Shown: positions 54,283-61,911 of the stretch, in pieces
Numbering within the stretch: the stretch's first letter is position 1
How the letters are laid out: each line of letters starts with the position of its first letter
From: Halobacillus salinus
Lineage (GTDB): Bacteria; Bacillota; Bacilli; Bacillales; Halobacillaceae
NCBI RefSeq assembly: GCF_004684905.1
Contig: NZ_SRJC01000006.1
Span: forward strand, 1-64,000
Direction: 5' to 3'
DNA length: 64,000 nt
The notes under the pieces: model-generated
What the model saw: the letters and a program-made list of their open reading frames with translations, nothing else
Database searches by the model: none
What the model was told of the DNA's origin: nothing
Translations under genes and position numbers: made by a program

Positions 54283-56388
54283 TTGAACAAGCATAAATTA
54301 ACCGCCTTGCTATCGACAGGGGCACTCGCACTGTCTTTAATCACTCCGGTAGCAACGCCACATGCCGAATCCAGTTCAACGTATGAGAATTGGAATGTCG
54401 AACGATATGGTGATCGAATCGACATCGACGGAAAACTTCAGAAACAGTCAGAAAGTGAGAGCTTCCAAAAAGAAGCCCTTCAAACCATTAAAGAGAACGC
54501 GAACGAAACGAACTTTAATGAAGAAGAGGCCGCAAATGATTCTTCAGACGGCAACTTTACATACGACGGGGGTACGAAGCAGTTCTTGAACCGTGACCTC
54601 GGATTCCAAGACTTCACTCTTCGCAGCGTAGGCGAGCATGTAGAAGTATGGGTAGCGAATGACTTATCTTTCGGTGAAGGTGACCCGCGAGATGCGCACG
54701 TCGTCACTCAGGAACAAGTCGATAAAATGGCAAAAGAATTCGATGAAAACATATACGATAAAGCAACAGAATTCTTCGGTACACCCGATGCACTAGACGG
54801 AACCAATGCTCAGCTGGAAGACTTGGGGATCGTTCCAGAAGGTTACTACAATGGAGACGGCGACAAAGTGATGATCCACGTAAGTAACATCAAGGACGAC
54901 AACTATGCTGATCCGGAGTATCCATTCTTTGTCGCGGGCTTCTTCTGGCAGACGCTTGAAAACTATATGGACAGAAACATTATCTCTATTGATTCCAGTG
55001 ACTGGGAAAATCGTTTAGAGAGCACATTCTACGGTACGACCATCCACGAATTCCAACACTTGATCCACGCGGATAACGATGGAGACGAAACGTCATGGCT
55101 GAACGAAGGAATGTCCACGTTCTCTGAGTACCTCGGTGGCTATGGACTGGATTCCGGTTCTATCAACTTCCTTTTGGACCACCCAGAGAACTCCCTTACG
55201 AATTGGGATGAGCACGTAAATGCAGCTACAGGTCCGGAAACGATCGCAGACTATGGACTCGTCCAACTGTTCACGCTGTACAACTACGAACGTTTCGGAC
55301 AAGAATTCATTCGCCACGTAGCCAAAGACGGAGCGAATAGTATTGAAAGCTACAACCAAGCCTATGAAGACTTCAACCTTGGTGTAACCTTCAATGACGT
55401 GTATCAAGACTTCTCTACTGCCCTTGTTGTAGATGATGACAAGTTCAAAGGTGGTAAGTACGGTTTTGAGAACATTGACCTGCGCGAGTTGCCAACAGAG
55501 GATGGAGAGCGCGGATTCACAGTCAACTTCGAAAAAGCGAAGACATACGAAAAAGAAGGCGTACCAGCATGGGGAACGGACTTCAAAGAGTTCGACTTCT
55601 CTCCGCATGAAAAAGTGGACACGTTGAACTTCAACGGTACAGACTTCGAGTCGAATATCTGGGAATCCCTACAGGATCCACTAGGTTCTGATAACGAAGT
55701 ACTATGGGGTGGCGAAGGAGATGAACTAGACAACAACCTCATCTTCAAAGCTGACTTAACAGATGTAGACAAAGCAACATTGAACTTCGATCATTATGTG
55801 GACATTGAAGAAACATGGGATTACGGTGTCGTTCAAGTTTCGACAGACGATGGACAAACTTGGACCTCCCTATCCAATGAGAATACACGCACCGACGTAG
55901 TCGAAGAAGGCTATCCGAAGATTAAAGAAAACGTACCAGGTTTCACTGGTCATTTCGACGACTATCAATCGGAATCATTCGATCTGTCCGAGTACGCTGG
56001 TCAAGAAGTACACATCTCCTTCCGTTACCTTACAGATTGGGGGTACAACGATGCAGGCTGGTTCATCGATAATATCGAAGTTCCAGAGATTGGCTTGAAC
56101 TACGACGGCACAACTAAAGAACCGTTCATGTCCAAGGCTGAACTGCTTGAACAATACGTTGATTATGGTGTCACGTTCATTAAAGAGAAACAGAACGGCA
56201 AGTATCAAGTCATCGAAGTGGATCCATTTAACATCACCCAAGAGGAAGCATTGGACTTGCAGCAAGCTTTCCGCAAAGGAAAAACGTATATGACAACATA
56301 CTACGCTGCTCCTCAAGATAGCCTGAACCCGGTCTCTTTCGAGTACGAAGTGAAGTATAAAGAGAAGGGCAATAAAAAGAATAAGTAA
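54283..56388 (+). CDS. Secreted M6-type metalloprotease (immune inhibitor A-like)
   Basis: A 701-residue exported protease. The signal peptide (TALLSTGALALSLITPVA) is cleaved near PHAES. A propeptide follows. The zinc motif is TTIHEFQHLIHADNDGD (HExxH) with the Glu of TSWLNEGMSTFSEY downstream. The C-terminal half has Asp-rich, MAM/jelly-roll-like blocks (VQVSTDDGQTWTSLS, DYQSESFDLSEYAGQ) as in InhA. A frame extends upstream, but CAGGGGGAATCATT before TTG at 54283 and the start of the signal peptide set the start. It digests extracellular proteins and is strongly acidic, as expected in a halophile. Confidence 0.88.
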   Translation: MNKHKLTALLSTGALALSLITPVATPHAESSSTYENWNVERYGDRIDIDGKLQKQSESESFQKEALQTIKENANETNFNEEEAANDSSDGNFTYDGGTKQFLNRDLGFQDFTLRSVGEHVEVWVANDLSFGEGDPRDAHVVTQEQVDKMAKEFDENIYDKATEFFGTPDALDGTNAQLEDLGIVPEGYYNGDGDKVMIHVSNIKDDNYADPEYPFFVAGFFWQTLENYMDRNIISIDSSDWENRLESTFYGTTIHEFQHLIHADNDGDETSWLNEGMSTFSEYLGGYGLDSGSINFLLDHPENSLTNWDEHVNAATGPETIADYGLVQLFTLYNYERFGQEFIRHVAKDGANSIESYNQAYEDFNLGVTFNDVYQDFSTALVVDDDKFKGGKYGFENIDLRELPTEDGERGFTVNFEKAKTYEKEGVPAWGTDFKEFDFSPHEKVDTLNFNGTDFESNIWESLQDPLGSDNEVLWGGEGDELDNNLIFKADLTDVDKATLNFDHYVDIEETWDYGVVQVSTDDGQTWTSLSNENTRTDVVEEGYPKIKENVPGFTGHFDDYQSESFDLSEYAGQEVHISFRYLTDWGYNDAGWFIDNIEVPEIGLNYDGTTKEPFMSKAELLEQYVDYGVTFIKEKQNGKYQVIEVDPFNITQEEALDLQQAFRKGKTYMTTYYAAPQDSLNPVSFEYEVKYKEKGNKKNK

Positions 56389-56393
56389 CATCT

Positions 56394-56430
56394 AAGAGCC
56401 GATCTTATTCTGATCGGCTCTTTCTTATAT
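56394..56430 (+). terminator. Terminator of the protease gene
   Basis: AAGAGCCGATC-TTATTCT-GATCGGCTCTTTCTT, a 10-bp hairpin with T-run. Confidence 0.85.
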
Positions 56431-56524
56431 AAGAGAAGAAAGAAAAAAGATTGCTTATTTTCGACAATATCTTATAATAAAAATAACAGAATAATCTGAT
56501 TTTATTTAAGGAGGATGAAACACA

Positions 56525-56905
56525 GTGACACAACCAAACCCACCCGCTCCCCCTAAAGGTGGAGGTATGGGAACGAACAAGTCGTCCACCGGTTTGCAAG
56601 AGAATATTGGCGGATTATTGGCGTATCTAGTAGGGTTTGTCAGTGGAATCATTTTGTTACTTGTTGAAAAAGAAAACCAGGTGATCCGTTTCCATGCCAT
56701 GCAATCGACCGTCGTCTTCGGCGGATTCTTCTTACTCGGAATCGTATTGAATTTCATTCCTGTCATCGGAACACTAATCAGCATCCTGCTTGCACCGGTT
56801 TCTTTCATTCTCTGGATTTATTTAATGATCAAAGGCTATCAAGGAGGCCGCTACCATCTCCCGATCGCTGGACCATTCGCCGAAGAACAGTTGAAGAAGT
56901 TCTAA
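56525..56905 (+). CDS. DUF4870-family membrane protein
   Basis: A 126-residue protein with a proline-rich N-terminus (QPNPPAPPKGGGMGTNKSS) and three membrane segments (NIGGLLAYLVGFVSGIILLL, TVVFGGFFLLGIVLNFIPVIG and SILLAPVSFILWIYLM). VEKENQVIRFHAMQS between the first two is the signature of DUF4870 (often annotated as Tic20-like). Function unknown. Start is a GTG 10 nt after AAGGAGG. It is transcribed alone. Confidence 0.87.
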   Translation: MTQPNPPAPPKGGGMGTNKSSTGLQENIGGLLAYLVGFVSGIILLLVEKENQVIRFHAMQSTVVFGGFFLLGIVLNFIPVIGTLISILLAPVSFILWIYLMIKGYQGGRYHLPIAGPFAEEQLKKF

Positions 56906-56928
56906 CCATTTAAATCAAATTCCCCCAA

Positions 56929-56960
56929 AGCTTGTCACAGATGCTGACAAGCTTTTTTAA
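56929..56960 (+). terminator. Terminator of the DUF4870 gene
   Basis: AAAGCTTGTCA-CAGATGC-TGACAAGCTTTTTT, an 11-bp hairpin with T-run. Confidence 0.9.
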
Positions 56961-57019
56961 AATGCCCAGATTGTGAAGTTATGAACATTTTATGAATTCC
57001 CAAATATTTCGCCGACATA

Positions 57020-57037
57020 TATACCCATGCAGGTATA
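57020..57037 (+). promoter_or_regulatory. CsoR/CstR-like operator upstream of cdr
   Basis: TATACCCATGCAGGTATA is an 18-bp near-perfect palindrome with ATACCC/GGTAT arms, like the sites of persulfide-sensing CstR and copper-sensing CsoR proteins. It lies 46 bp before the start of the CoA-disulfide reductase-rhodanese gene, which suits CstR. Confidence 0.6.
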
Positions 57038-57083
57038 ATATATAACTAGAAATACATGCCACAATCATTCAGGGGGAACTGTT

Positions 57084-58778
57084 ATGAAAACAAAAGTCGT
57101 TGTCGTAGGTGGAGTCGCTGGTGGTGCTTCTTTTGCAGCCCGATGGAGAAGGCTAAACGAAGAAGCGGAAATCATCATGTTCGAAAAAGGACCACATGTC
57201 TCTTTTTCCAATTGTTCTCTCCCCTATCACTTAAGTGGAATCGTTGGGGATCGGCAGAAGCTCGTATTGATGGATCCCGAACAATTTGATCGCAAACATA
57301 ATATTGAAGCAAGAGTGAACAGTGAAGTCATCCATATTAACCGCGAGAAGAAAACCGTGACCGTACAAAAAGTCGGAACCGATGAGAAGTATGAAGAAAG
57401 CTATGACCAGCTCGTTCTTTCCACAGGAGCGAACCCAGTTGTACCGAAACTGGAAGGCATCGACCTACCTCACGTATTCACCGTCAGAAATGTTGTCGAT
57501 ATTGGAAAAATCAACGAATACATCCAACAGGAAGAAGTGCAAGATGTCGCGGTCATCGGTGGAGGCTTCATCGGTGTAGAAGTCGCGGAGAATGTCCGAC
57601 TGTCCGGATTGAATGTTTCTTTAGTCGAGTTCGCTAATCAAATTATGACCCCTTTCGATTACGATATGGCTCAGGTTCTTCATAAGGAGATGATCGATCA
57701 TCATGTCAACTTGATTGTCGGGGACGGATTGAAAGAGGTCCAAGCGGATGGTATCACTTTACAATCCGGGAAGCAGATCCATGCCCAGGCGGTCATTTTA
57801 GCGATTGGTGTAAGGCCCGAAACAACACTTGCGGAAAGCGCTGGCCTTGAAATTGGGGAAACCGGTGGTATTAAAGTCAACCAACACTATCTGACTAGCG
57901 ATCCTACTATATATGCTGTCGGGGACGCGATCGAAGTCTATCACCAGTTGATGCACCAGCCTACAAGACTCGCACTTGCCGGACCTGCCCAGCGTCAGGC
58001 ACGTGCAGCAGCTGATCATCTGCACGGCATTCCACATCGTCATACGGGAGTGATCGGATCTTCTTCTATTCATTTGTTCGACTTGAATGCCGCTTCTACC
58101 GGTCTTAATGAGAAAACAGCCAAAATGGCGGGGATTTCCTATGACACAGTCTACATTATGCCCAATGATAAAGTAGGTCTGATGCCAAATAGTCACCCGC
58201 TTCATTTCAAGCTCCTGTTCGAATATCCGACCGGAAAAATTCTTGGGGCTCAAGCGATTGGCAAGGGCAACGCCGATAAACGAATCGACGTGATTGCGAC
58301 GATGATTACGATGGGAGGTACACTCGACGATTTGAAAGAACTGGAGCTTACGTACTCCCCTATGCTCGGAACGGCAAAAGATGTTGTGAATATGGCCGCT
58401 TTAGTAGGACTGAATCTCCTTCACGGTAACTTGAACCAGGTTCCCGTATCAGAAGCTAGGAATCTAGTAGAAAGCGGTGCGTTCATCATCGATGTAAGAG
58501 AGAGGAAAGAATACGAAGCGGGGCACCTCCGCACTTCTGTGAACATTCCGATGAGTGAATTCAGAGACCGACTGGACGAAATCCCGAAAGACCGTCCTGT
58601 CTACCTGCACTGCCGGACCGGACAGCGCTCTTATAATGTGTATGCCGCTTTGAGACAACTCGGATTTGAAAAGGTCCAAAACATTTCCGGTTCCTATTTA
58701 GGAATCAGTCATTACGAGTATTATGACGATCAGCGACTGCAACGGGACCCCATTGTTACCGAGTATAATTTCAAATAA
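57084..58778 (+). CDS. cdr: CoA-disulfide reductase fused to a rhodanese domain
   Basis: A 564-residue flavoenzyme. The FAD motif is KVVVVGGVAGGASFAARWRR, the single active Cys is Cys44 in SFSNCSLPYHLSG, and the second dinucleotide motif is DVAVIGGGFIGVEVAENVR. After the dimer domain (from about residue 330) comes a C-terminal rhodanese (FIIDVRERKEYEAGHLRTSV) with active Cys in VYLHCRTGQRS. The fused form reduces CoA-disulfide and CoA- or thiol-persulfides in sulfide handling and redox balance. An operator of CstR type is upstream. No cstR gene is in the window. Confidence 0.93.
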   Translation: MKTKVVVVGGVAGGASFAARWRRLNEEAEIIMFEKGPHVSFSNCSLPYHLSGIVGDRQKLVLMDPEQFDRKHNIEARVNSEVIHINREKKTVTVQKVGTDEKYEESYDQLVLSTGANPVVPKLEGIDLPHVFTVRNVVDIGKINEYIQQEEVQDVAVIGGGFIGVEVAENVRLSGLNVSLVEFANQIMTPFDYDMAQVLHKEMIDHHVNLIVGDGLKEVQADGITLQSGKQIHAQAVILAIGVRPETTLAESAGLEIGETGGIKVNQHYLTSDPTIYAVGDAIEVYHQLMHQPTRLALAGPAQRQARAAADHLHGIPHRHTGVIGSSSIHLFDLNAASTGLNEKTAKMAGISYDTVYIMPNDKVGLMPNSHPLHFKLLFEYPTGKILGAQAIGKGNADKRIDVIATMITMGGTLDDLKELELTYSPMLGTAKDVVNMAALVGLNLLHGNLNQVPVSEARNLVESGAFIIDVRERKEYEAGHLRTSVNIPMSEFRDRLDEIPKDRPVYLHCRTGQRSYNVYAALRQLGFEKVQNISGSYLGISHYEYYDDQRLQRDPIVTEYNFK

Positions 58779-58779
58779 A

Positions 58780-58818
58780 CAAGTGCCGGCTCCCATCATG
58801 GAAGCCGGCACTCATTTT
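58780..58818. terminator. Terminator between cdr and the glycosyltransferase gene
   Basis: AAGTGCCGGCTTCC-ATGATGG-like hairpin (GTGCCGGCT...AGCCGGCAC) followed by T-run on the plus strand; it serves the two convergent genes. Confidence 0.82.
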
Positions 58819-58819
58819 T

Positions 58820-60352
58820 TCAAGCTCGATGTCTAGCTCGAAGTGTCCAAATTTTATAGATCATGAGAATAGAAGTGTACACCGTTAAAACCGTCAGTGT
58901 TTTCCACCCCATTACAAGGTAAGGCGACACGCTCTGCTGGACAGGCGCACTAGTCAGGTAGGTGCGATAATGAACAGCCAACCCAACAATGACAACACCC
59001 GCCAAAATAAAAGCAAGTCCGCCAACTAAAATCTTGCTGCTCGTCTGCCCTCTTTCGGCACTGTATTGAATCGCCCATCCGTCTTTTTTATCAGCAGACA
59101 TTTTACTAGCCCAAACATCAACGAACGTAATCAAATTGGCCCACATGTAAAGCTCCGGTGAAATCAACAAGGCGGCAAGCACCACATCGATTGGCCGGTG
59201 CATCGGGGTTTTAATTGCCATGATGGTATTCAACACGCTCGCAATCCCAATCGGAATCAGCCAAAGCCACGTCCACGTGAATTGCCCTGTAGCCAGAGAG
59301 ACGGCAAGCAGAAGCGCAAACAGGACACGGATTGATAAGTTTAGAAGCGTTCGGAACTGGGATCGCCATAGTTTCCACATGTGCTTGGAGCGTACACCGA
59401 TATCGCCGCTCGTTAACAGCTCGACCGTTCCACCTTGCCATTTGTTCCGCTGCTTTCTGAATGTATGATAGGAACGCATCGAGTCGACGAAGCACCTGGC
59501 ATGCGGGCTGATCAACGTTTTCCACTTTTTCTGAAGCTGCCAGGTCAACTGCATATCCTCTACGTCACTGTCATCTTGCCAAGGTCCATCCAAGTGATTC
59601 TCATCGACCACATCTTTGAGCGCTTCGGGCCGGAACAACGTTGCCTGTCCGCCTAACACGTACGTACTCCCTCCACGATATTGCAGATCGAGCAGCCACC
59701 CTGCCATATCTTGCTTTTGCTGGTGCGTCCACCACCTGGCAAGCGGTCCACCGTACTGATCGGAAGCTAGTTTACTTTCATATTGGACATCGTCTTTTGG
59801 GATAGAACTTTTCTTGAGGGGCATGCGCATCGTATATTTAGCCATCACACCGCCGATATTCCGAGCACTCATCAGCCCTTCCCACATATGCTTCAAGGCG
59901 CCTGGAGCAAGCCGGCTGTCCGCATCCATCCCTAGGATCCCTTTCACCGACTCTTGGTAATAGATTTGATACTTAGTCGGTCTCTCCTTATAGAGGTTTA
60001 GCGGATCTCCATAAATGCTTTTCCAAGCGGCATTCAAAGCTCCTACCTTTCTCTGCTTGTTCCCAACGGTTCTGAGAACACGTAGATTCAGGTTGAATTC
60101 TTTTCCAGCATCGAGTGCAATCGCTTCGGTTTGATCCGAACAGTTATCTGCTACCACAACTACATCAAGGGCGACTCCAGCTGGGAGCGTTTGATCCCGG
60201 AGACCTTCTAAACAATCACGGATCGAATTCTCCTCGTTATGCGCCGGAATAAAGGCTAGGATTCTCGGTTTCATAAAGGTATTCTTGATTCTGCGGACTT
60301 CTGGTGTGAAGACGTGTTCCCTTTTTTCATTGACAATGGTGAATCCACCCAT
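58820..60352 (-). CDS. Family 2 glycosyltransferase, membrane-bound
   Basis: A 510-residue GT2 enzyme. The fold starts RILAFIPAHNEENSIRDCLEGL, with sugar-nucleotide Asp residues in DVVVVADNCSD and GILGMDADSRLAPGAL (DxD). Then come DDSDVEDMQLTWQLQKKWK and RNKWQGG, the Q-x-x-R-W-like motif of processive synthases. Four membrane helices fill the C-terminus. It may make an extracellular polysaccharide; substrate unknown. ATG at 60352, after AGGGGGG, is taken as start over 60373. Confidence 0.87.
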   Translation of the reverse strand: MGGFTIVNEKREHVFTPEVRRIKNTFMKPRILAFIPAHNEENSIRDCLEGLRDQTLPAGVALDVVVVADNCSDQTEAIALDAGKEFNLNLRVLRTVGNKQRKVGALNAAWKSIYGDPLNLYKERPTKYQIYYQESVKGILGMDADSRLAPGALKHMWEGLMSARNIGGVMAKYTMRMPLKKSSIPKDDVQYESKLASDQYGGPLARWWTHQQKQDMAGWLLDLQYRGGSTYVLGGQATLFRPEALKDVVDENHLDGPWQDDSDVEDMQLTWQLQKKWKTLISPHARCFVDSMRSYHTFRKQRNKWQGGTVELLTSGDIGVRSKHMWKLWRSQFRTLLNLSIRVLFALLLAVSLATGQFTWTWLWLIPIGIASVLNTIMAIKTPMHRPIDVVLAALLISPELYMWANLITFVDVWASKMSADKKDGWAIQYSAERGQTSSKILVGGLAFILAGVVIVGLAVHYRTYLTSAPVQQSVSPYLVMGWKTLTVLTVYTSILMIYKIWTLRARHRA

Positions 60353-60462
60353 TCCCTTATCCCCCCTAAGCATGTAAAACGAACTAGTACTACTATCTAC
60401 TTTTATTCAATAGAGGGTCCCTTAGAACCAAAAGTATACATAGAGCGCTTACATGAATATAC

Positions 60463-60500
60463 AAAAAAATGCCTGGCTCATTAGAGACCAGGCATTCTGA
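60463..60500 (-). terminator. Terminator of the alcohol dehydrogenase gene
   Basis: On the minus strand GAATGCCTGGTCTC-TAAT-GAGCCAGGCATT is followed by a run of seven T. Confidence 0.85.
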
Positions 60501-60505
60501 CAAAA

Positions 60506-61705
60506 TTACTCTTTAATTGTATGGTAAAGGTCGACCATTTCGTTCCGCTTCATAATCCTCGGCACCGGATACAATGGGTTCGCTTCTTTCAAAGCACGCC
60601 CTGCCATCACTGGAATATGCTCCTCGGCAATTCCGCTGACTTTGAGCGGGATGCCGATATCCTGATTCAGCTGTTTGACAGCTTCGATAAACCTACGTGC
60701 TTTTCGCTCCACCGTATCCCCTGGCAGGCTCACCCCAACCAGATCAGCCAATTCACTCAATGGTTTGTGAGCAGACTTCCCGTAATATTCGAGCACATAG
60801 GGGAGGATAATCGCGTTCGCTAAGCCGTGTGGGAAGGAGTAAAAACCGCCAAGCGTATGCGCGATGGCGTGGACATTACCGACATAAGCACGTGTAAATG
60901 CCACCCCCGCTAAGTAGGAAGCTTTCTGCATGTTCGTTCTTGCTCCAATATTCGCCCCGTCCTCATAAACCCTACGCAAGTTTTCAAAAATGAGCTTGAC
61001 CGCCTCTTTACTGCATTGAACAGTTTCTTTCGTATTGCTTTTCCCTATATATGCTTCCACCGCATGTGTGAGCGCGTCCATTCCCGTTGCGGCGGTCAGA
61101 TGCGGTGGTAATTTCACCGTGAGCAATGGATCGAGCACAGCATAGTGAGGAATCAATGAGTGGTCCATCAGTACGAATTTCTCGTGTGTTTCCACATTCG
61201 AAAGGACAGCAGCAAGCGTCGCTTCACTGCCTGTTCCAGCAGTCGTCGGAACAGCGAATAGAGGAGGTAATTCTTTTCTTATTTTCAAAATACCTTTCAG
61301 TTTCGGAATAAGCTTGTCCGGTCTCGCAACTCGTGCCCCGACACCCTTCGCACAGTCCATCGGCGAACCGCCACCGAAGGCGACAATCCCTTCACAATGT
61401 TGCTGCCTGTACATGTCCAATGCTTCTTCTACGTTCTCGATCGTCGGATTGGGGACGGTCTGGTCATAGATGTAAAAGTGTATTTCTTCGTCTCGTAATT
61501 GCTGTAGTAACGGATCCATCAATCCGAGCGACGGTATATCGCGGTCCGTCACGATCAGTATACGCTGCAGTCCCTTTTCTTTAATTAGACTGGGCAACTT
61601 GTCTAAACTGTTTTCTCCTTCTAGTAATGCAGGCTTCCGCCATGGTAAAAGGTATAAAGCGATCTTCATCAAGCGTTGGTAGATTCGGCAATACAACGAA
61701 TACAT
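60506..61705 (-). CDS. Iron-containing alcohol dehydrogenase
   Basis: A 399-residue group III dehydrogenase. The NAD-binding loop is IVAFGGGSPMDCAKGVGAR, then FAVPTTAGTGSEATLAAVLS. The metal ligands are Asp and His residues in GMDALTHAVEAYIGK, NVHAIAHTLGGFYSFPHGLANA (His motif). It reduces or oxidises simple alcohols and aldehydes in the cytoplasm. It has an unusual first 30 residues (CRIYQRLMKIALYLLPWRKP). GGGGTGG precedes the ATG. It is a single gene, and the gap upstream to topB has no ORF. Confidence 0.93.
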   Translation of the reverse strand: MYSLYCRIYQRLMKIALYLLPWRKPALLEGENSLDKLPSLIKEKGLQRILIVTDRDIPSLGLMDPLLQQLRDEEIHFYIYDQTVPNPTIENVEEALDMYRQQHCEGIVAFGGGSPMDCAKGVGARVARPDKLIPKLKGILKIRKELPPLFAVPTTAGTGSEATLAAVLSNVETHEKFVLMDHSLIPHYAVLDPLLTVKLPPHLTAATGMDALTHAVEAYIGKSNTKETVQCSKEAVKLIFENLRRVYEDGANIGARTNMQKASYLAGVAFTRAYVGNVHAIAHTLGGFYSFPHGLANAIILPYVLEYYGKSAHKPLSELADLVGVSLPGDTVERKARRFIEAVKQLNQDIGIPLKVSGIAEEHIPVMAGRALKEANPLYPVPRIMKRNEMVDLYHTIKE

Positions 61706-61870
61706 CCTAGACCACCCCTTCGTAAGCGCTTACTATAAGTTTATGAAAATATTGGATAATAATCAATATGGCCTGTTTGATGGATAAATTACTGACGTTG
61801 ATTGATTCTCGGAGAAAACCGAGTGATATGTACTAGAATTCGTTGATTCCCATCCACGCTTCGTTGATAA

Positions 61871-61903
61871 AAGAAAAAGCTAGATGCCACAGCACCTAGC
61901 TTG
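61871..61903 (-). terminator. Terminator of topB
   Basis: On the minus strand AGCTAGGTGCTGTGGCATCTAGCT (outer arms AGCTAG) is followed by TTTTTCTTTT. The region 61706-61870 before it shows no ORF; TTTGATGGATAAA and CGTTGATT lie in it (see the region upstream of cydA). Confidence 0.7.
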
Positions 61904-61911
61904 ATAGACTC

